Shown one piece after another: positions 20,264 to 32,340 of a stretch of DNA of 64,000 bases; position 1 is the first letter of the stretch, and every line of letters begins with the position of its first letter. The stretch is taken from the NCBI GenBank assembly GCA_022494885.1, contig JAGVSM010002361.1, forward strand, positions 62,001 through 126,000. The letters are read 5' to 3'. Below the pieces are notes generated by a model. It was given only the letters and a program-made list of their open reading frames with translations, searched no databases and was not told where the DNA came from. Source of the stretch: Micrasema longulum (taxonomy: Eukaryota > Arthropoda > Insecta > Trichoptera > Brachycentridae). Position numbers and translations under genes: made by a program.

Positions 20264-22375
20264 TGAAATTACACTCAACATACGTGTAATAATGTAGAAT
20301 TTAATTTAAAAGTAGAAAAATTTATTGAAAATATAAAACTTACTCTTGATAGCATTGTACCAATAAAACAAATAAAAATTAACAGTATACATAACAAATG
20401 GTACAATAATAAATTTAAAAATATGCAGTTCGAAAGGGACAGACTATATAAAATAGCAAAAATAACTCAAAATAATGAAGACTGGAATAAATTTAAATCG
20501 CAAAGAAACAAATACCTAATTGAATTAAAAAAGAGAAAAAAAGAATACTTTAAAACAAAAATTGAAGCTGAAAAGGAGAATCCAAAAAAAATGTGGAATA
20601 CAATTAAATCATTGTTAAAAAGTAAAGAAAAACCAATAAATGAAAACATACAATTTCTTAATGGAATAGAGGGATCTAATATATCTAATAAATTTAACAA
20701 ATATTTTATAAGAAGCGTGGAAGAGATAAATGAGAATATAGAACATATAAATTATAATTTTGACTTAGATGAAGAACAGGAAACCAAATTAACATTCAAA
20801 AAATTAACGCAAAAAGATCTTTACGCAATAATTAAAACAATTAAATCAAAACCTAGTCCAGATGGAATTACAATTAAATTATTGGAAAAGACTCTACCCA
20901 TCATAGGAAATTACTTATTGGATATTATAAATGAATCGTTATTGCATGGAGTCATTCCAATAGCAAAAATAAAAAATTCAGTGAAGTGTGAAGAATACAG
21001 GCCCATAAACACCCTTCCAAAATATGAACAATTATTGGAATATATTGTAAAGAATGAGTTAGTTAATTTTTTGGAACAATGGGAAGTATTATGCAAAGAA
21101 CAATGTGGATTTCGAACCAATCAATCTTGTGAAATGGCTATTAACCTGGTTTTAGAAGATTGGAAAGAGGAAACCGATAAGAACATGTTCGTAATTGCAG
21201 TTTTTTTGGATTTTAAAAGAGCCTTCGAAACAATAGACCGAGAAATAATTATTAAAAAATTGAAAAAAATAGGAATAAAAGGAAAAACTATAAAATGGTT
21301 TGAAGAGTACCTTGGCGATAGATACCAAATAACGAAGGTGAATGATGAAATTTCCGAGCCCCTCAAAATTTCATTGGGAGTACCACAAGGATCGGTTCTC
21401 GGACCGGTTTTGTTTATTATATACATAAATGATATTGTCGAAACATTAAAATATTCAAAAATAAGACTCTTTGCAGATGATGCCTTAATATATATATCGG
21501 GAGAAAATTATAAATCAATTATGGACAGACTAAATCATGATCTTAATAGTGTATCACTGTGGCTAAAAATTAATAAATTAAATGTTAACAAAACTAAATA
21601 TATGAATATAGGAAAGAAAAGAATAGAAATTACACCATCAATTGTAATAGAAAATGAAAAACTTAATGAAGTCACTGAAATTAAATATTTAGGTGTAATG
21701 TTGGATTCAAAACTTACATTTCACCAAAACGCTAAGATGGTAATAAATAAGATTGCAAAAAAAATATCAATTTTGGGAAGGATCAGAAGATTTATTGATA
21801 AGGACTCCTGCAAAACTATTTACAAAGCAATTATTGAACCACACGTTAACTACTGTAGTAGCATTTTATTTTTTATCAAACAAAGAAAACATAGATAAAC
21901 TAACTGTATTACAAAATAAAGCCTTTAGAATCATTTTGAAAAAAAACAGATACACGAGGGTAAAGTCGATGGTAAATGAAATGAAATTATTAACATATAA
22001 ACAAAGAATATTTTACAATACAATGATATTTGTTCATAAAATTATAAACTCTAATAAAAATACAGAATTTTGGAAAAAAATTGATCGAAACCAGCATGAA
22101 CACGATCACAATACTAGAGAAAAGAACAAAATTAGACTTCCATTTAGGAAAAAGGCAAAGTCACAAAATTCTATTTTATTTAAAGCAATTAAAAGTATTA
22201 CGAAATGGAAAAAAATATTTATGAAGAAAAAAACATATCAAAATTTAAAATAATGGTCAAGACATATGTGATAAACAATTTATAAATTAAATATATTTGC
22301 AATGTTATTATTAGAACACACATAAAAATATGTATGATATGTGTGCCCTACTTTAAGATTTAAATAAATAAATAA
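20264..22375 (+). pseudogene. LINE with intact RT motifs, 5'-truncated and frameshifted
   Basis: Best-preserved retrotransposon of the window. The frame is open from about 20264; the first ATG is at 20423 and gives 491 aa. Residues 1-140 are the lysine-rich linker between endonuclease and RT. RT follows: EEYRPINTLP (191-199), CGFRTNQSCE (228-237), palm motif A VFLDFKRAF (around 260-268, catalytic Asp 263), GVPQGSVLGP (319-328), catalytic FADD (350-353), YLGVMLDS thumb entry (422-429) and YCSSILF (477-483). A one-base frame change at about 21860-21880 ends this frame; the +1 frame (21850-22253) continues with NIDKLTVLQNKAFRIILKKN and the usual basic C-terminus. The 3' UTR ends in an AAATAAATAAATAAAT tail at about 22375. 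The endonuclease domain is missing (5' truncation on integration), and the segment before EEYRPIN looks several residues short compared with relatives. It belongs to the jockey/CR1-like group. Not autonomous, but comparatively young. Confidence 0.9.
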
Positions 22376-22439
22376 ATAATACAAAAATGATACGGAATGT
22401 GCTGGCTGCCAACTACGACACGTTACAAATAACTAGTTT

Positions 22440-22800
22440 ATTTTATTTATTTATCTATACGCCCAATGGGCATTTTTATGGACACATTTATACATGGAAA
22501 ATTATTATAAAAAAATTAGAAAGACTCAATGGTTTATAGTAGACTTTGTGGGAGTGGAAGCGGGAGAGAGGTGTTTATAATTAAATTTGATTCAGTGATC
22601 GTTTGAAAGAAGACAACTTGTTATCAAATAAATCAAGACTGGTATGTTTATTGGCAGACCTAAGAATTCTGGGCGTAAGGGAATGAAAACCATAATTGGT
22701 TCTATGGTTATCGGTATGAAAGAGTAAGTTTTGGGTGAGGTTTCTAGTTGGGATATTTAATTTAATTATAAATACATATTGTTGTCTAAAAACACACAGT
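22440..22800 (-). pseudogene. LINE C-terminal fragment with 3' UTR
   Basis: The minus strand from about 22710 reads NYGFHSLTPRILRSANKHTS and LDLFDNKLSSFKRSL, the same C-terminal motif as at 7.4 and 24.3 kb. The 3' UTR contains, on the plus strand, TACGCCCAATGGGCATTT directly after the tail complement TTTTATTTATTTATCT. The copy at 23755 has the same TACGCCCAAGGGGCATTT, which shows that the two are one family. Confidence 0.65.
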
Positions 22801-22839
22801 TTACCCTTAAGATAGGTCTTGCAATATATATATAGTTGG

Positions 22840-23300
22840 ATAATTTATATAGCGCCATTTTTGTGAAAATCACCTCAAGGGCGCTGTACAATTAATAAAT
22901 ATCCCAGTACGTCTTGCAGCTACAGAGCGCATGGACGGTTGGGATTCTAGTTCTTCGTTTTTAATTAAGATCAATCAAAAATTATAACAGATAGGAGCTA
23001 GATTACAGGACGTCTTACAGCTACAGAGCGCATAGACAGTTAGAAATTTAGCCCCCATTTACACATTTTAAAAATTGACAAATAAATTTAGTGTATAAAT
23101 GATACTAAAAAAATAAAAAAATAATATGAATAATAAAAAAGAGTAAGATTACAACACGTCTTGCAGCTACTAAGCGCATAGACGATTGGAATTCTAGACT
23201 CCATTTATAAAATTTAGGTATTTTTTAAGTTGGTATATGAAAGCTAGATAACCAATCATCGTGCAGCTACAAAGCGCATGGACGAGTGGAATTCTAGCAA
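22840..23300. repeat. Tandem array of four hairpin-forming 42-bp motifs
   Basis: Four copies of a motif at 22909-22950, 23010-23051, 23156-23197 and 23257-23297. Consensus: ACGTCTTGCAGCTACAGAGC followed by GCATGGACGGTTGGAATTCT. The starts are spaced 101, 146 and 101 bp. The segments between are AT-rich and much less alike. Within the motif, CGTCxTGC and GCAxGGACG can pair around AGCTACAGAGC. The most constant core is AGCTACA-AGCGCAT-GAC. No coding frame runs through it. The 23444-23256 minus frame is a shadow. Confidence 0.7.
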
Positions 23301-23754
23301 AGTTAGAATGATATCAATAAATTTATAAAAAATAGAGCATAGTAGTAAGTTTGTCAAGTGTTCATGCCAAGAACTAAGCAATAAAAAACTAAATAAATAA
23401 AGCACTGTATCAACTCCATGGTTAACAAAGGGAGATAGATGCAATGGTAGCCGAAAGGTCGGAACGAATCCAACTTACACAGGATCACCTAAAACAGATA
23501 CATATCTTCTAACAGGTGTCTCAAAATCACGAAATCTTAAATTGTTCGGATTATTCGACCTCTACAGTTAAAGTGCGTATAAAAAGCACGCGTTTCTATA
23601 TGCAATTTTTGTATGGCCGGTCATCCAAGGACGAAAACGAAAAGCGCGTTAACACGCTTCTAGCAATAAACCGGTAAAGTTGGTTACATTGTACATTGGA
23701 CTCTTGTGGAAATATTTATATTTATCTGGTCGAATGGTTTGCCATCTAACGCGC

Positions 23755-24400
23755 TGCTTATATTTATTTATTTATTTATTAAATTTTACATACGCCCAAG
23801 GGGCATTTCCAAAAAATATACAGGTAAGTACAAACAAAGTAAGTAATAATTTAAAAGATAAACAACGATTTCTTGTACACATGTAGAAACAATAAAAAGC
23901 ATACTGCCATGCAAAATAAAAGATGAAACTTTACATAGTAAAAAAGATAAATATATATTTGGATATAAGAAAAGTAATTTAAATAAAAAGCAAATTGTAA
24001 ATAACTTGTAAAGAATTTAAACAAAAAAAATACATTTACATATACTTATACGTATAAAAAACTGGTATTAACAAATCATTTTTAAAAACAAAAAACAAAA
24101 ATTAGTTAACAGTGAGTATGTATAAGATAATAACATAATATCGGGTACACAAAAATATTTGATACATTAATTTCAGAAAAAGATAATAATAAATAATAAT
24201 ACACATCAAAAACACAGAAAAAATCGTATGAAAAAGAAATTTTTATTATGACATTAATAATTAGTTTTAAACAGTGCATTTAAGAACATTTTAAAATGGA
24301 TAATTGTCGTATTAAAAATGGCTATATCACAAGTAAATTTGTTGGCTAAGGAATGTAAACGCGGAATAGGAGAGTGTCGTGCATAGTTAGTACCTACGTA
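23755..24400 (-). pseudogene. LINE C-terminal fragment with long 3' UTR
   Basis: The minus strand near 24390-24260 reads ARHSPIPRLHSLANKFTCDI and AIFNTTIIHFKMFLNALFKT, the C-terminal SPxxRLxxLAN...F...FK motif of this LINE family. About 480 bp of AT-rich 3' UTR follow and end at TATTTATTTATTTATTAAAT (complement of an AAAT tail) at about 23760-23780. Confidence 0.65.
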
Positions 24401-26010
24401 TTGTCAGTTTAGAGAATAATTATCATATTACAAACCATTTAATTTTATTTTTCGATAAATAGCTTTATACACCTTGCAATAGGTAATTACATATTTTTAA
24501 AATGTCAGTCATTATTTTGGTCTCTGATCACATATTTTTCCCCTTTTTTCTAACGTTTAAATAAGACAAATGAAATTGTAAACAAATAGTATGTAGGTTA
24601 TAACAAAATTAAAAAAAGACGGATGAAATGTAGATAAATCGTATGGGTTATAGCGAAATGTGGTTCAAAAACAATCGTATTTTATTCTGTTAAGGATGCA
24701 CTTTTAAAATCCTAGTCTTTTCTGCAGGAAAACTTAGTTTTCTAGTCTAGAAACTAACAAGAGAAAGAACTTTATACCGTTCAAATGATCTTTTTCTCCT
24801 GCGCTGTGGGAACTTGGGAGGTTTCTAGAGAATCCGATGAGGGGAGTACTTTCAAGGGGATGCTAGTTCAGTGGAATAATGATACTTTTTCCCAAAATCC
24901 TCCCGAGGATAGCTTGAAAATATTTTTTAAGTTTTCTGATTCCAAATAAAAGTTCACTTTTTATTTCTTCAAAAAGTATTTAAAAAGTTGCGCTATCTAT
25001 TCAATTACCAATTCCTAGATGAATGAGTTAATAAAAAAATAAGATTTGGAGTACTTTGTTTTAGATTTTAGTCCAGATAAAATGAATATTACAGGGAAAA
25101 ACACATTTCAAATATTTTTTATCAGAAATCAATCAAATCATAATTAATTTTCAAACCTTGAAGGAAAATAATATTTTTGGTTTTGACGACACAAAATTTC
25201 GTCTCTTTTTAAAAATGCTTTTTATTTACTCTTATCTTTTTTCTAGTTTCAAAATTAGCTTTTTCCAATTGTTATCAAGTAATTGTAGACATCTAGTTTT
25301 TAAGATGTCACGAAAGCGTTACAATCATTGGTTATTTCATATTATTTGTGGATATAAGCATCACTAATTTATTATTTCCATAATAAAATGCAACAAGTAT
25401 ATTTTTTTTAAATAACAAATATAAGTATACAATATACTGAATAGTACAATTTTTATATGAATTAAATACATATGTTAACACTAACGTTTCCCATTACGTA
25501 AAAGAAAAAAAACAATTCTTGTGTACATTATAGAGAGTGACGTCTTAAAAAAGTTTGTTTATTTTATTTTTAATTATTAATATTTTAAAAATAATATATA
25601 AATTACAAAAACTATAAATCAACGGTGTTTTTAATCAATGCTACACAAAGAAGAAATATAAATAAAACTTTTCATTTCTTTCTTAAATATGTTGACGCAC
25701 TTTTAATTTTCTTTGTTCATTTCATTGAAGAAAATTATTCCTCTGTTACTTTTTACTAACTTACTTAAAATGTCAACATTTTTTTCCCTATTAAAGGCAA
25801 AACACATTTGATAATAAATTTATGTATAAGTTAATAAGTTAAGGTAATAAGTTATTACAAAGAGTTCCATTTAAGTTTGTACAAAAACAATGATACATAT
25901 TTATTATTTTTTAAAACTTTATTTTTTTTCTTCTTATTTTTTTTATTGTTAAAGACTACTCGAAGATTACAAAAAAAACGTGGTAAAATGCATAGTAGTG
26001 GCCGAGGTAT
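24400..26010. other. AT-rich stretch with no recognised gene
   Basis: 24700-24900 is slightly richer in GC, with TCTAGAAAC and GTTTCTAGAG words in both orientations, but no domain, box or repeat copy was recognised. The frames at 25158 and 25855 are low-complexity. Confidence 0.35.
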
Positions 26011-26012
26011 TA

Positions 26013-26450
26013 ATTGAACGTAGTTATGTAGAATGCAACCAGCCACAGAAAACTAAAACTGAGATGGTAGCACCTTTGTGAAAAGAGTAAATAATCAAAT
26101 CTACACAACAGTTGGAATGTGTTTGACTTTGACAAATGATAACCAATGAATTCATTGGTTATTTTTATGTTGCGAACAAGAGTCGAATTATAAATTTGAC
26201 CAGTTTTAATGATTTTTAAGGTTTCTTAAGGTTTTTCTGGTGCTGTGGGTGTTTTCTGCAAATTGAAAAATGCTGTATTTGTGATCGATACTATTTTCAG
26301 AAGATAATTTTTACAGTTTTTTTTTATATAAAAGCGATCTGTCTGTTTTTACCAGAACATGGAATTGACCTTACTGCACCCGATAACACCAATTTCTATT
26401 TTTTTTTCAAAATTGCGTACTAGATGCTTTCTGCATAACTACGTTTAATT
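26013..26450. mobile_element. MITE with 30-bp terminal inverted repeats, copy 1
   Basis: Starts ATTGAACGTAGTTATGTAGA and ends with the inverse of it (GATGCTTTCTGCATAACTAC then GTTTAAT). The interior includes TTGACCTTACTGCACCCGAT and AACACC, which is the inverse of GTTATCGGGTGCAGTAAGGT in the copy at 63192-63615. The two copies are in opposite orientation. No transposase, about 440 bp. Target duplication is unclear because the ends fall in palindromic TTAATT sequence. Confidence 0.75.
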
Positions 26451-26469
26451 AATTAAACGCAATTTTCAA

Positions 26470-27060
26470 CACCAATTACATCACAGGAACCAGCGGGTTA
26501 AGGTGACTTCTGTTTTCATTCATTTTGTTTAATAGCATGAATACATTATTGAAAACTAAATAAAAACAGAGCATTGTGACTTCTAGAGGCGCCCTTTACA
26601 GTCGCAGTTTGTCAACTGAATAATTAATTTGATTTTGATTTCATTAACCAAAGTTTCTAATGTCTATTAAGGGTGGCTAGAAATTGACGATTTTAAATGC
26701 AAATTCGACGAAATATCCCATTTACTGAGGGCCTTATGGAAACTCGGTTGCTTTCGTAAATTGATATTTCAGCCAGGCGATCCATATTCATGAGACAATA
26801 AATAATTTCATAAATGGCAGGAATTCCGCTTAAGCCATAATTTTAATAATATTTATGCATCCATAATTCATTACGTGAGAAATAATCGTAAAATAATCGA
26901 GGTTTCTTTCATGTAAATTTCTACGAAAAATATATCAGATTCAACAGTATCAATGTAAATATTACTTTATAATCGACATGAATATTTTATTACTGCATTT
27001 ATTTTAATCGATTGAAAGGCCGTATATATTAAACGCATTTTATAAAAAATATCAAATAAC
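26470..27060. promoter_or_regulatory. Candidate conserved non-coding block (hypothesis)
   Basis: No repeat copies and no homopolymer-dominated sequence, and a mixture of homeodomain-like and POU/Sox-like words: CATATTCATGAGACAATAAA, AATTTCATAAATGGCAGG, ATTTATGCATCCATAATTCA and TTTAATCGATTGAAAGG. This texture resembles developmental enhancers in insect introns. It is an inference from composition; no conservation could be tested. Confidence 0.2.
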
Positions 27061-29380
27061 TCGTTGGTTATGTTTTATCATTCTATTTAATTTGATCATA
27101 GGCCTTTGCCTTAGTAGGAATCTTAAGGATTGGTAAATTGTTTAGAAATTTTTTAGCTTATTTACAATTTTTTTTTAATTTTTGAAGGCTTTACGAATCC
27201 TTAAGATACTTTTGTACGCGAAATATACCATTTGTTACATACAATTTCATTTTGAAATTGAGCAAAGGTATCTTTATGATACTTTTTATCAGAATCAGTG
27301 ACTTCAGAATTTTATTATAATTTCGTAACATTGTAACGTAAAACAATACATAGTTTAAGTGGATAAGTAAGGTTAGTTAAAGTGTGATATTGATATGACA
27401 TTTATATAAGTGTATTCATTTCACTAACCTTAAAAAAAAAGGGGGGGGCATTCCTAAGGACCCTTATTTCCTTAGTACCAGAGTAAAATAAATAAATATT
27501 TATCAATTTTAAATTGTATTATTTTATTATTCTGTCAAGTATTTACCCACGTTTTTTTTTAACTTGCATAGTTAACAAAAAAATGCACTTCAAGAATGAC
27601 ATTGGGGCTCAAAAGATGTGAAATAAAGGTACGGAGTACAAAAAGCATATGTTCCTTTTATACAAAAAAAATATAAGTTTTTTTTTTTAATCATACATAT
27701 GTATTATAAAGATAAAAAATATAAAAAAAACTTTGTTGTTGTAAAGTTTATTTAAATTATAAAATAATTAAGAAAACAGTCGTTATAAAACACTTAAGTC
27801 GGAACAAGCGTGGGCTACCAAAATAAAAATTATATTGTTTTGTAAAGAACATATCATTGGCTAGATGAATACAAAAAATGAGGTAGATTGGTTATGTAAA
27901 CAACGGAACATGATTATTTTTCTTCGCGTACTGAGAAATGACGCTAGTACTAATAGGGTTTCACCCCTACAAGTACTGGCTGTCGGGAAACCTCAAGTCG
28001 TCCAATTATTGTCCATAACCAGATTTATCCAGACTTATACTATTTTGGATAGATAAAAATGCATGGTTTGACCAACATTTTTTTAAAAAGGCAAAAAAAT
28101 TAAGAAATGCAAAAAATTCTATATGAAAGACGAGACATACTAATTGGGGAGTCAAACATATTTTTTTTTTAAAAAGCTGATAAAATGAATGAATGAGACG
28201 TGTTTTTTATAAATTTGAATCTCGTTTTAAAATAAAATTTATGGTTGAAGCACTTTCTGGTTTTTATTATAAAATTAATGTACTTTTAAAAAATAAAAAA
28301 ATGTTTATATGTGCAAACCTTATCTCCCAAATAAATAACAGCTGTTGTTTTCAATTAATCAGATTTTTTAAAATATTTTAAATAAACGTACGTTTGTAAT
28401 TTTTAATATATATTTATGTTTTTTTGGTTAAATTTTTTGACCAATCTCTTTTTCTGACCAGTCTGTTTTTTGGTTGGCTGGAAGATATTTATTTTTACAA
28501 TAAGTCCGTCAAAGTACTTATTCTTTAAACTTGAAGTTTTAAATAAAATAAATAAATAAAATGAAAACAAAAAAACACTTTGCTTGACTTGATTTATTTC
28601 TAATACATATGTGTTAGATTGAAGTAGACACTGTTAAAATAGTAAAAAATATATTCATTTTTAATATTTTCCTTTACGAAAAATGAGCGCATAGTAGTAC
28701 AAAAACTGGTTAGTAATTAAAAAAATAATATCTGGATAAAAATAAATAGTTTTAAAATTTATTTTAATTAAATTAAACCTTATTATCTTATGACATGGAA
28801 GCAGAAAGTTTATTGTTACGGTACAATGTTTGTAAATAACACAGAAACTTGAAACAACAAAAAAATAAAAAAGCACATTGCGAAACATTTCATTACAAAA
28901 ACAGTTTGTGAAAAGGATTCTCGTACTGTTTCGGAAGTTTCAATCATTCTAGTATTTAAATTAATTGGATTGAATTGCTACTTACTCTGCTGCAGAATTT
29001 CAGGAAACTGAAAATGCAACAAGTTCTGAAAATAAAAAAGTTAACATCCGAGAGGATTCTGTACCGATAAATAAAAGCGTGATTTAATTATATATTTTAA
29101 GGACAAAAAAGGCTGGATATTAAATTTAAATTAGTTTTTTTTTTGTTGTAAAAAACTTAGGTTATTTTTTAATCGGTAATATATTTCATTAGTTTTTGTG
29201 GTTTCGTTAGAGAAACGTATGTTTAAATGACCTGTCTTATTGCATTTATAATATAATATTAATCAATTTTAAATGACAAATTAAATTCTTCTTTTAAAAT
29301 AGTTATTAAAACTTTAAAATGTATTTCACTGATAAAAATCCTTTTTTTTCAATGTTCGCGTTCTTTAAATTGACCCAAGT
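27060..29380. other. AT-rich stretch with no recognised gene
   Basis: Contains a CCCCCC/GGGGGG homopolymer near 27443 and AAATAAAATAAATAAATAAA at about 28540, which may be a LINE tail in plus orientation with no coding sequence left. The 63-codon frame at 27865 matches nothing recognised. Confidence 0.35.
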
Positions 29381-29525
29381 ATTACAATTTTTGTAGCCAT
29401 TATCAACGAATTGCAAATACTCTCAATTATAATCATGAAAATCAAGTTGCGGTAGAGTGGGGTTCGAACTTTGGACCTCCGATTCGTGAGTCCGCAACAC
29501 AAGCCACGGGACTACAACCCGGTTA
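29380..29525 (-). repeat. tRNA-derived SINE family D
   Basis: Minus strand: GGGTTGTAGTCCCGTGGCTT (A-box-like region), GTTGCGGACTCACGAATCGG, then AGGTCCAAAGTTCGAACCCC (B-box GTTCGAACCC). The A- to B-box distance fits a tRNA-derived pol III promoter. The downstream body is AT-rich and not shared with families A or B. Confidence 0.6.
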
Positions 29526-29529
29526 AAAT

Positions 29530-30700
29530 TAAAATTCAATGTTTTAAAGTTTTGCGGACTTTCTGCGTAGTTTTTTTTACTGGGGATTGCATTTTTATTA
29601 TTTAATTTAAAAGTAAAATCTCGTCACAATAAGCGTATTCAAGTTCTCAAAAAGTTATGATCAATAAGTTAGCTTTCAATTTTTTTCTCAGCAATGAATA
29701 ACACAATAATTAATCACCACAATTATAACAATTGCCACAATTTATCTTGACGCACACAGAACCTCTCAACATATATACTATCAAAACTACGACCTAAATG
29801 ATCCCTGCTAATTTTAGTATTACCATTAATTAAAACTTCAATAGAATCATTCCTAGTAAATTGGCTACCTTGATATTGTCCACGTACTTACTTTTAACAT
29901 TATATTCGTTTTTTTATTTTATTTTCGCTTGTTTTTTTTCCAGAAGTACTATGAATAAATAATACTGATTTAAGTTTATTCAGAGACTGTTAATAGTCAA
30001 TTTTTAATGTTTTGTACTTTTCTATGCTTTTTTAGATTATAATTAATTTGTTAATTTATAAAATCAAATTTTTAATTGTGCTTTTGTAAATAATCCTTAA
30101 AAGTGTAAAAAAGTTAATAAATTGATATTGTTTTAAACGAAATTTTTGATGAAATTATGTTCAAAATGTTTTCTTCATACGGAATTTTTTTTAAATATTT
30201 AAATAATGAAGGTCTTTTAAAGAAATAAAAGAAAATATTGAAAAATTTTATTTCTATAAATTGTTCTTTATAATTCAATTGAACTAAACACAGATCTCAT
30301 GGAGTTGGAACTTGTCTTTATAAATGCAAATAAATCTTTTTTATTTTTTCGAATAAATAAATTCATCATTACGTCTAGCGTATTCCATTCTCACATAAAT
30401 TGTATTCGTCTGTTTGTTTTGCGTTTAAATCATTTTGTATCGTAGAGAATTGAAAGAAAACTTTAAAATGCGTTGCAATATTTACCAATCGAAAGGCTGA
30501 TCACGTCTGAATACAATAAAATCACGAAAAGCACAGTTTTAGCATACAAAATTATTTCCAAAGCAGACAAAGCATAAGCAAGCCGTACTAAATAAAGTAC
30601 TGTCTTTGTAGTTTGTACGCTATACTTACGAATATCGAGTATTCTGAGAGTAGCCATCGAGTCGAAAACATTATTTTTCAAACCGAGAACTGAATTATTT
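29530..30700. other. AT-rich stretch with no recognised gene
   Basis: No coding or RNA feature was recognised. The 101-codon minus frame 30768-30463 begins inside a SINE B relic and has no domain, so it is treated as chance. Confidence 0.35.
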
Positions 30701-30709
30701 ATCCGCTTG

Positions 30710-30860
30710 AAAACAGAAAAAAGCTGTCTGACACCTGAAAGCGTAAAACTGATCGCATAACCCTCCATGTAGCAAAAAAAATCTAAATTAGCTGAAACTG
30801 GGGCATCAATTTAGTGGCCTTTGCATCACTGCACTGGTGCGAATAGAGAAGTAAAAGATG
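30710..30860 (+). repeat. SINE family B relic
   Basis: GACACCTGAAAGCGTAAAAC and TGATCGCATAACCCTCCATG correspond to CTGGTACCTGAAGCATAAAA and TGATCGTCTTACCTTCGTAC of the 58.7-kb copy in the same orientation, and CACTGCACTGGTGCG recalls its 3' end. Confidence 0.4.
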
Positions 30861-30959
30861 GTTATTATTTTTTTTTTATTTTTTTTTAAGTGTGTTTGTA
30901 TATTCAAATTGTAAACTGAACTGTTTCCCTTTCCATTTTACCAATATTTCTTTTTTTTA

Positions 30960-32340
30960 TTTGAAATTTGTAAATTCAACGAACCGCGCGCGAGACATTC
31001 GTATTTTTTTTACTTTGAAGTTTTGTAAAACTGTCATTGATGGATGTTTTTATTTTTTAGAGCAATTTTTAATACAGTTTGTTTGTGGCAGCTGTTTAAA
31101 TAAGTCGATCTTTGGCGTTTTCTGCGAAGATTGCTTAATTTTCTTCAAAAAGATCAACGCGAATCTGTCCCCGATGACTTGCTTTCCACGGACAATACCG
31201 CCCTTCAGTGCATCATTAGGAGTGATGAGGCGTGAGCGTTGGAGTATGACATGAAAACAAGTCGACAATCTTTGGGTTTGCGCTTACAAAATGAGCCAAA
31301 ATCTTATAAACCTTATTTTGTATTTAATCTTGGGTGGCCTGTGATATCACTGATCACGCTAATTACTAGTTGGCAGATGAACGCTCAAATTGGTCTAGTT
31401 TGCGGATATGAGTTATCTTTATTTACTAAGCCACCAAATCTTGATACAATTCATGCGTTTACCTACCTTGTACTGGATTTATGGCACCTTATTGTTCGGA
31501 ACTTCTCTCGCGGCAGGCAGGATCAAATCCTGTGGTCAGAAAGTAGGGGCACTTGACGTGGTGTCTTGATTATTATATGCGATAACGCGACACAGTGGAT
31601 TAAATGAATTATTGATAACAAAAATAACTTATTCGCGATCGCTGTGAGAATATCAAAGGCAAATGCACAGACGATGACAGTTCTGTTCTTATTATTAGGC
31701 CGTAGACAATATTGGTTCCCACGGTAAGAATTGCAACATCTTCACCAAGTTTCAGTAGGTAGCAAATAAATTTGAACGCCTCAGCCTAGTAATTGTGCTA
31801 TGCACACATAAAATAAATGTGGCGTAACCAGTTACACCAGTCTACACACAAGACTTGATTTATCTCTCTAATTTTTTTAATGATGAAGTTGTATTTTTTC
31901 GTAATCTTCATATTAACATTTTCACGCCGGATTCAGAGAGTAAAATTTGTATTTGTATACAGGATTTTTTATACGAAATTTTATTTTATCCTCGCCATGC
32001 GAATATTGAATGTTACGTCAATACAGCAATAAATTTGTATAAAAGAGAGCCCGAAGATATAACTTATAACAAGGAAGACAGAAACGTTTTTCTGTGATCG
32101 GTGTTTGTGTATTCAGCCTGTTATTGTGAGTGAACCGGGGTGCATGCATGAATGATAACTGCCCGTTATTTCGCTATGCCAGGATTAAATCAGAGAATCA
32201 TTAAACAGTATGTCTCTACAAATAGACTGACGACATCGTTGAACCCGTGGAGCATGGATGGGAACAAATGTTCCCAGAATAGAAAAACATTGAAAAAATT
32301 GGAAGAGACCTATATCCGGCAGTGGAGAGAAACAGGTTGA
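30960..32340. other. Unassigned higher-GC segment with several medium frames
   Basis: About 1.4 kb that is less AT-rich than its flanks and has no repeat partner in the window. Plus frames: 30892-31254, 31239-31556 (hydrophobic stretch GWPVISLITLITSWQ, end RNFSRGRQDQILWSESRGT), 31855-32097 and 32152-32340. The last is preceded by a CTATGCCAG acceptor-like site at about 32180 and followed by an AACAG/GTTGAT donor-like site at about 32336. On the minus strand 31268-31050 reads DALKGGIVRGKQVIGDRF. None matches a family I can name. Candidates are a decayed transposon of an unrecognised type or short host exons. Confidence 0.25.

Noticed and set aside
22909..23297. CRISPR array
   Set aside because: Motif spacing of 101-146 bp, degenerate copies, eukaryotic context and no cas genes.
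30463..30768. 101-codon minus-strand frame as a gene
   Set aside because: Its first codons lie in a SINE B relic and the rest has no domain, so it is best explained by chance.
31239..31556. 105-codon plus frame as a membrane protein
   Set aside because: A hydrophobic stretch is present, but there is no recognisable family, no start context and a terminal region that looks like repeat sequence. Kept only as part of an unassigned segment.
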